A DNA stretch of 64,000 nt from an uncultured Halomicronema sp. GTDB taxonomy: Bacteria > Cyanobacteriota > Cyanobacteriia > Phormidesmidales > Phormidesmidaceae. Position 1 is the stretch's first letter. Each line of letters starts with the position of its first letter. The DNA is taken from positions 1-64,000 of the forward strand of contig CALCCA010000088.1 in assembly GCA_937899725.1 (NCBI GenBank), given 5' to 3'. Shown in pieces: positions 59,281-64,000 of the stretch. Below the pieces are notes generated by a model, which saw only the letters and a list, made by a program, of their open reading frames with translations, made no database searches and had not been told where the DNA came from. The translations under genes and the position numbers were made by a program.

Positions 59281-60051
59281 ATGCGTTTTTCGCTTTTAAG
59301 TTTCGGCATATTGCTGGGGGTGCATTTGGCTGCACCCCCAGTTGTTTTTTCTGCAGATTTAGAAACGATTCAGGCGCGGGGCTATTTGATTATCGCCGTC
59401 AAAGACGACTGGCGACCCCTCGGCTATACCGACGACGCGGGTAACCTAGTCGGGTTCGAAATTGATATTGCTCGCCAACTTGCAGAAGCGCTATTCGGCG
59501 ATGCCACAGCCGTAGAGTTACGTCCCGTCGCGAACCCAGATCGCATTCCAGCAGTGCTGAACGATGACGTCGATATCGCCATTGCTAACCTGTCGATCAC
59601 ACCGATGCGAGAACGGGTTGTCAGCTTTAGCACCCCCTATTATCTCGACGGGACGGCTTTTGTCACTCGTGATCCCCAAGTTCAGGGCATCGCTGATTTA
59701 GCACAGCAGGCGATCGCCCTGATCGAAGGGTCCGAAGCCGTGGCCCATGTTAACTATCTCCTACCAGCGGCCACTCTAGTGGGGGTGCCTTCCTACGAAG
59801 CCGCTTATACCACCATTGAGAACGGTGACGTCAGCGCGTTCGCTGCCGATGTCACGGTGCTCAGCGGCTGGGTACAAGAGCATCCCAACTACCAGCTGCT
59901 ACCCACGGTGCTGACCGCAGAACCTTTGGCCGTCGTGCTACCTAAGGGTAATCAGCACCTCACTCTCCGCACCTTTGTGAACGAGGCCATCAATCAGTGG
60001 CACGAAACCGGTTGGTTAGAAACGCAAGCAACCTATTGGGGCTTACCGTAA
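59281..60051 (+). CDS. Periplasmic solute-binding protein, family 3 (amino acid type)
   Basis: A 256-residue extracytoplasmic binding protein. The signal peptide is MRFSLLSFGILLGVHLAAPP with cleavage likely after VVFSA. The mature part begins DLETIQARGYLIIAVKDDWRPLGYTDDAGNLVGFEIDIARQLAE, classic for the SBP_bac_3 family. It has IAIANLSITPMRERVVSFSTPYY and ends with a typical ETGWLETQATYWGLP. It probably binds an amino acid or similar polar solute. No permease or ATPase gene is adjacent, so it is either an orphan receptor or works with a transporter elsewhere. It starts 30 bases after rplT and may be partly co-transcribed. Confidence 0.88.
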   Translation: MRFSLLSFGILLGVHLAAPPVVFSADLETIQARGYLIIAVKDDWRPLGYTDDAGNLVGFEIDIARQLAEALFGDATAVELRPVANPDRIPAVLNDDVDIAIANLSITPMRERVVSFSTPYYLDGTAFVTRDPQVQGIADLAQQAIALIEGSEAVAHVNYLLPAATLVGVPSYEAAYTTIENGDVSAFAADVTVLSGWVQEHPNYQLLPTVLTAEPLAVVLPKGNQHLTLRTFVNEAINQWHETGWLETQATYWGLP

Positions 60052-60245
60052 GCCAAGCCAGCTGAAGAACGTTGAGCCATCGATGAAAGTCTGTCGGCAA
60101 GTTGCCTGCCCCTCAGCCAGCGATCGGATCGAACCCTAATCACATAGCTTCACAAACCTCAGGGCTTTGATGACGAAGGGGTTAAGCGTGTCAAGATAGT
60201 GAGGATAGAACACTACTTTCGAGTTGGATTTTTGATCTCGGTGAT

Positions 60246-60785
60246 ATGGAAGATACCAATCTGCTGTTGACCTATTTAGTTACTCTGCTGGTTTTGCTCG
60301 GTGTAGCGGCCGTCCTAGTTTTTCGTCAGGTTTACAAAACCCGACGGGTCGAAGGCACCCTCAGCCGCTTACAAGCCAAATTAACCAAAGAGAAAGGCAC
60401 AGCCCAAGAGCACTACGAATTGGGTAGTCTGATGGTCGATAAGAAACTCTACTCCCAGGCCATCATTCATCTCAAACAGGCGCTCAAACTGTTGGATAAG
60501 GAAGAATCCGAAAAAGCCGCCATGATCTACAATGCGCTGGGATTTTCATATTTTGCGCAAGAGCAATATGACGTCGCTATTCGGCAATATAAGGAAGCGT
60601 TGGATATTGCGCCGAGCTATGTCACGGCGCTCAACAACTTAGGCCACAGCTATGAGCGCAAGCAGCTGATCGCTCAATCTCTAGAGTCTTACGAAAAAGC
60701 ACTGGAGTATGAGCCCAGCAACAAGACTGCCAAGCGGCGGGCCGACTCCTTACGCAAGCGGTTGGCACCAGCCAGTCCGGAATAG
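60246..60785 (+). CDS. ycf37: Ycf37-like TPR membrane protein
   Basis: A 179-residue protein with one N-terminal membrane helix (LLTYLVTLLVLLGVAAVLVF), a basic segment KTRRVEGTLSRLQAKLTKEKGTAQEHYELG, and three TPR units, with cores YSQAIIHLKQALKLL, IYNALGFSYFAQEQYDVAIRQYKEALDIAP and VTALNNLGHSYERKQLIAQSLESYEKALEYEPSN. This is the layout of Ycf37 (Slr0171), which in Synechocystis aids assembly or stability of photosystem I, and of plant Pyg7. It has no partner gene adjacent. The assignment rests on overall architecture. Confidence 0.75.
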   Translation: MEDTNLLLTYLVTLLVLLGVAAVLVFRQVYKTRRVEGTLSRLQAKLTKEKGTAQEHYELGSLMVDKKLYSQAIIHLKQALKLLDKEESEKAAMIYNALGFSYFAQEQYDVAIRQYKEALDIAPSYVTALNNLGHSYERKQLIAQSLESYEKALEYEPSNKTAKRRADSLRKRLAPASPE

Positions 60786-60789
60786 GCGG

Positions 60790-61125
60790 TTAGGAACGGT
60801 TGACATCGGGTGGCGCTGAGACCCCAGCCGACTGGCTATCACGGTTGGCTTGACGGCGATACATCAGACTCTTTTGGTTCGCCACAAAACAAGCCGAGGG
60901 CTGAGCTAAAAAAGTATGGCCAAGGGCGATCGCGGCGGTGAGCTGCGCTGAAGTCATGTTCTTATAGGCCGGTCTTTTAATCGCTCGATACCATTCACAG
61001 CCGCACACATTGTCCAAGATAATTCTGGCGAAACAGTGATTGAAGCGCACCGGATATCGCTGCTGCCGAGCGGCTGGCGGCAGCTGGTGATTGACCAAGT
61101 CGAGATATTGCTCGGTCAGAGCCAT
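60790..61125 (-). CDS. Conserved cyanobacterial hypothetical protein
   Basis: A 111-residue soluble protein containing YPVRFNHCFARIILDNVCGCEWYRAIKRPAYKNMTSAQLTAAIALGHTFLAQPSACFVANQKSLMYRRQ. I have the impression of similar unnamed cyanobacterial proteins with FNHCFARIILDN, but no function is known to me. ATG 61125 (MALTEQYLDLVNHQLP) looks like the natural start; the frame also opens at 61146. It is convergent with the ycf37-like gene, four bases away. The last about 20 residues are variable. Confidence 0.6.
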   Translation of the reverse strand: MALTEQYLDLVNHQLPPAARQQRYPVRFNHCFARIILDNVCGCEWYRAIKRPAYKNMTSAQLTAAIALGHTFLAQPSACFVANQKSLMYRRQANRDSQSAGVSAPPDVNRS

Positions 61126-61492
61126 ATGAGACGTTTGCACCTTCAAGAGCCCGATTCATCTGTTTTGAATTTAACGCTTTGGCCAGCCGATCTGGGATCG
61201 CGGTGGCCGTGACAGCCCAGACAAGACGGGTAAGCTCTACGGCATGAAAAAGCCGATCAGAGGGTGGGTCAAACCATCTGGGTGACCGCCTCAAACTGCG
61301 GCTGGCGCGATCGCCTCAAAACGCGGTGGCCGTTGGCATAATTAAAGGAACGGTTATACCAGTTCTCAGTAATCGGACTTCCGATGCAGTCTTGGAAACG
61401 CAGGGGAGCCAAGGAGCAGGGGAGCCAGATCTGTAGCCTTATTTGAGAGAATCGGTATTACACCCTGCTGAACTGTCTGAGAGTCTTTAGTG
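61126..61492. other. Gap between the hypothetical gene and the DUF362 gene
   Basis: Divergent region of 367 bases. It contains one copy of the ATACC-ended element at 61356-61458. No gene. Confidence 0.45.
61356..61458. mobile_element. MITE-like element, family with ATACC-AATTCTC ends (copy 1)
   Basis: Terminal inverted repeats ATACCAGTTCTC (61356-61367) and GAGAATCGGTAT (61447-61458) match at 10 of 12 positions. TA lies at both outer edges, so a TA duplication is possible. The interior has a direct repeat of GCAGGGGAGCC. Near the right end it shares AGATCTGTAG with the copy at 63602. About 103 bases, non-coding. Confidence 0.6.
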
Positions 61493-62584
61493 ATGTCTGA
61501 TCCGTCGCCGCTCAAGCCTTCCCGCCGTAACTTGCTGCAGCTGTTGGGTCTGACTGGTGGCGCAGCCCTTATGGCCCCGCTAACCCGAGCCTGGCGGCAA
61601 GAAACTGCAACCACAGCGCCACTCCCTTCTCAAATTTCCTTGGGCACCTTGCCTCAAGCCACGCCGCTAGCGGCGGCTAACCTCAATCCTCATCGGGTGG
61701 CGCTGATTAAAACCAATGATCGGGCCGCGGGGGTGCGTCAGGCGATCGCCCTGTTGCAACCCCCAAGCTTTAGCGACAAGCGCGTTTTTATCAAACCCAA
61801 TTACAACACCGGCGATCCCGCCCCGGCAGCCACCGCCCCGGTCGTGCTAGAAACGCTAGTACAAACCACACGGGACGCGGGGGCTAGCCAAATTATTGTC
61901 GGCGATCGCTCTGGCATGGCCGATACCCGTTCAGCCATGCAGCAAATGCAGGTGTTTGCATTGGCCGAGCGCTATGGCTTTACCTCGTTGGTGTTTGACG
62001 AGTTGGGGCGCGACGGCTGGCAGTATTTTTCGGGAGAGGGGACAAATTGGTCTCAGGGCTTCGCGATCGCTCGGCCAGTGTTAGACGCCGACGCCATTGT
62101 GAACGTCTGCTGCTTAAAAACCCATCGCTTTGGCGGTCACTTTACCCTGTCGTTAAAAAATACGATTGGCATGGTGGCTCGTCGCGTGCCCGGTGATGAC
62201 CATGACTACATGCGAGAACTACACAGTTCAGCTAATCAGCGGCTGATGATTGCGGAAGTCAATCAGGTCTATCGTCCTTCGCTGATCGTCATTGACGGGG
62301 TCGATGCATTTGTGTCCGGTGGCCCCGCCGAAGGCGAAAAAGTGAACGCGGGCGTCATGCTAGCCAGTACCGATCGCGTCGCCATTGATGCGGTTGGCAT
62401 TGCCATCTTGCGCCGATTAGGCACCACCCAGGCCGTGTCAGACGGCTCGATCTGGAGCCAAACCCAGATTCGCCGAGCGGCAGATTTAGGCTTAGGTGCC
62501 GCCAATGCAGCAGCGGTGGAATTAGTCACTCAGGACAGTGCCAGTGCTGAAATGGCTGACCAGATTCGCCCCTTTTTAACTTAA
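61493..62584 (+). CDS. DUF362-family protein with Tat-type signal
   Basis: A 363-residue protein. The N-terminus SPLKPSRRNLLQLLGLTGGAALMAPL has the twin-arginine motif SRRNLLQL followed by a hydrophobic stretch, suggesting export in a folded state. The DUF362 domain follows: VFIKPNYNTGDPAPAATAPVVLETLVQTTRDAGASQIIVGDRSG, IVNVCCLKTHRFGGHFTLSLKNTIGMV, LMIAEVNQVYRPSLIVIDGVDAFVSGGPAEG. The domain is associated with iron-sulfur-linked proteins but the ferredoxin part is absent. Function unknown. The frame opens at GTG 61490; ATG 61493 is preferred. Confidence 0.85.
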   Translation: MSDPSPLKPSRRNLLQLLGLTGGAALMAPLTRAWRQETATTAPLPSQISLGTLPQATPLAAANLNPHRVALIKTNDRAAGVRQAIALLQPPSFSDKRVFIKPNYNTGDPAPAATAPVVLETLVQTTRDAGASQIIVGDRSGMADTRSAMQQMQVFALAERYGFTSLVFDELGRDGWQYFSGEGTNWSQGFAIARPVLDADAIVNVCCLKTHRFGGHFTLSLKNTIGMVARRVPGDDHDYMRELHSSANQRLMIAEVNQVYRPSLIVIDGVDAFVSGGPAEGEKVNAGVMLASTDRVAIDAVGIAILRRLGTTQAVSDGSIWSQTQIRRAADLGLGAANAAAVELVTQDSASAEMADQIRPFLT

Positions 62585-62704
62585 TGTCGGGGGGAGTCAG
62601 CTGCGGGGAAATGGATGACCGCGTGGAGGGTTATCACATCAATCAGCCCTCAAATGGTCAGGAATTAGCAGTCAGGATTTACCACACACCTTTCACGTCA
62701 AGGA

Positions 62705-63499
62705 TTACAGCCAGCCGCGCAAACGATAAATAGCGAAGCCAATGTATTCCTTAATCGCCCGACTGGTGTTCTCTAGATTTTTGGCATCAGGTAGCGAATT
62801 GAGCACAAAAGCCTGGGGAGTGCCGCGTTTTTGACTAAAAAAGCCTTGCACCACTAAAAAGTCAGTGGGCGCGGCAATCGCCTCAATTCCCTGCTTTTGG
62901 AAGATCGCCAGCGATCGCGGCATGTGAATCGCCGACGTGACCAGCAAAATTTGACTCAGTCCGGCTTGCCCTAAAATCTCCTTGACATTGACGGCATTTT
63001 GATAGGTGTTGAGTGAGGTCGAGTCCAGCAAAATGTCAGACTCTGGCACCCCCATCGCCATCGCAATTTGGGCCATGTCCTCCGCTTCGGAAGCACCGCC
63101 TTTTTTCCAATTAATGCGACCACCGCTCAAAATAACTTTGGGAGCTTTGCCCGCTTTGTAGAGTTGCGCGCCATGCAGCACGCGATCGCCGGCTTCGTTG
63201 ACATCGACCCAGGGGCGTGGCTCAATCGCCGCCCGAGTACTCCCCCCCAGCACAACAATCGCCTCAGCTAACGGGACTGGCTCTGGGGGCAGATTGCGCC
63301 ATTCCAACGACTGCACCAAGCTCCCCGCGACCCAGGTATTGCTGCTGATCAGCAAAATCCCCAGGGCGATCGCGGTGCTGGCCAAGGCACGGCCCCGCCG
63401 CTTTCGCCAAATCCACCACAGGGTCAACACCAGCAAAAGCGTTGCCAGCCCTACAGGGTAAATCAGCAGTGGCAGCAGTTTCGATAAGAATATGAACAT
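62705..63499 (-). CDS. YdcF/ElyC-family (DUF218) membrane protein
   Basis: A 264-residue protein with two N-terminal membrane helices (LLPLLIYPVGLATLLLVLTLWWIW and ALASTAIALGILLISSNTWVAGSLV) and a DUF218 domain. The domain shows EAIVVLGGSTRA, DRVLHGAQLYKAGKAPKVILSGGRINWKKGGASEAEDM, LDSTSLNTYQNAVNVKEIL, and ILLVTSAIHMPRSLAIFQKQGIEAIAAPTDFLV. E. coli ElyC/SanA/YdcF influence envelope integrity and peptidoglycan precursor use; the exact chemistry is unclear. ATG 63499. Convergent with the DUF362 gene. Confidence 0.9.
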   Translation of the reverse strand: MFIFLSKLLPLLIYPVGLATLLLVLTLWWIWRKRRGRALASTAIALGILLISSNTWVAGSLVQSLEWRNLPPEPVPLAEAIVVLGGSTRAAIEPRPWVDVNEAGDRVLHGAQLYKAGKAPKVILSGGRINWKKGGASEAEDMAQIAMAMGVPESDILLDSTSLNTYQNAVNVKEILGQAGLSQILLVTSAIHMPRSLAIFQKQGIEAIAAPTDFLVVQGFFSQKRGTPQAFVLNSLPDAKNLENTSRAIKEYIGFAIYRLRGWL

Positions 63500-64000
63500 C
63501 TCAACACCTACAGCGGTATTCCAGTGAGTTCAGTACAAACGACTTGAGACGGGGCATCAGGTTCAAGGATACGCTGGGGCTGCTCTACTCATTTGGAATT
63601 TATACCAGTTCTACAAATTACAGCTACACATCCAAGTCGGCTGTCTCCCTCGGGGAGACGCGATGCGAACGACTCCGCTCAGCCGACGTTCCTGGAGCGG
63701 AGTCGCAAGGAAGATCTGTAGTCCAGTTCCAGAGAATTGGTATTAGGGAGTTGCTTGAAAATAACGTCCCGATCGTAGGGGCTTGGCACTGCCAAACCCC
63801 TACAGAAAACGTTTCCATAAATGGGATGTTATTTAAGCGCATATCCCTTAGATATCGACCCCGCTAATATGCCCGACGAGCTTGCAGCCCTCAAAGTTGA
63901 GAGACTTTGAAGCTGGCCTTTCTCAAACTGGGGGATCAAGGGGCCACGGCCAGATTCAACGGCAGCAGTCCGGTTGTCACTTAGTTACAGCGAAAGCATT
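63500..64000. other. Repeat-rich, gene-free end of the window
   Basis: Contains copy 2 of the ATACC-ended element (63602-63743). A stretch near 63922-63975 (GGGGGATCAAGGGGCC then CCAGATTCAACGGCAG) resembles the right half of the element at 16281-16388. The open frames here are not gene-like. Confidence 0.5.
63602..63743. mobile_element. MITE-like element, family with ATACC-AATTCTC ends (copy 2)
   Basis: Terminal inverted repeats ATACCAGTTCT (63602-63612) and AGAATTGGTAT (63733-63743) match at 10 of 11. The interior is a nested set of hairpins: GTCGGCTG with CAGCCGAC, GTCTCC with GGAGAC, and ACTCCGCTC with GAGCGGAGT. AGATCTGTAG is shared with copy 1. About 142 bases, non-coding. Confidence 0.7.

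Noticed and set aside
63544-63867. 107-codon frame at the end of the window
   Set aside because: It is built largely from the MITE-like element at 63602-63743.

Overview
The window is chromosomal DNA from a cyanobacterium. It carries a complete allophycocyanin core cluster (apcE, apcA, apcB, apcC), the cyanobacterial split atp operon (a, c, b', b, delta, alpha and gamma, without beta and epsilon), psaD next to trpE, chlM, hemJ, the ccdA/ccs1 system II cytochrome c maturation pair and a Ycf37-type TPR protein. The octamer GCGATCGC (HIP1), a cyanobacterial genome signature, recurs throughout. Moderately high GC, a three-repeat ApcE and the style of the intergenic repeats fit a Leptolyngbya/Nodosilinea-like filamentous lineage. 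That placement is inference. There is no phage, CRISPR array, tRNA or rRNA gene and no intact insertion sequence, so this is mostly housekeeping chromosome.

Layout. 0-13 kb: an ABC transporter ATPase, carB (with an odd in-frame repeat-like insertion), a small-RNA candidate, an AlkZ-related-like protein, a very large Ser/Thr kinase-ATPase-histidine kinase and dusA. 13-22 kb: a PaiB-like flavoprotein, an Lrp regulator paired with a LysE exporter, hemJ, ccdA-ccs1, a DUF29-like protein, a helical-repeat protein and ftsW. 22-28 kb: the apc cluster on the minus strand with hairpins between apcE and apcA and a terminator after apcC. 28-34 kb: the atp operon on the plus strand, with a 13-bp-stem hairpin between the c and b' genes and a terminator after gamma. 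34-43 kb: a polytopic membrane protein, a GH116 glucosidase, a GNAT protein, two small membrane proteins and a translationally coupled rimB-rimK pair. 43-52 kb: typA, a DUF4241 protein, chlM, purE, amt (with a perfect NtcA box upstream) and a DICT-GAF histidine kinase. 52-64 kb: psaD, trpE, an RlpA-like protein, an M28 peptidase, a glucose dehydrogenase/gluconolactonase pair, rpmI-rplT, a solute-binding protein, ycf37, a DUF362 protein and a YdcF-family protein.

How the genes work together. The dominant theme is photosynthetic energy conversion: the phycobilisome core, PSI docking, PSI assembly, tetrapyrrole synthesis (HemJ, ChlM), cytochrome maturation and ATP synthase. Around it sit nitrogen and amino acid functions (amt, carB, trpE, LysE/Lrp) and translation functions (rpmI, rplT, typA, rimK, dusA).

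I found no convincing wholly new multigene system. The best leads are non-coding: hairpins that may set subunit ratios in the atp and apc operons, a structured small-RNA candidate with helically phased upstream repeats, non-autonomous mobile-element-like repeats (two of one family near 61-64 kb), and repeat-like DNA converted to coding sequence inside carB.
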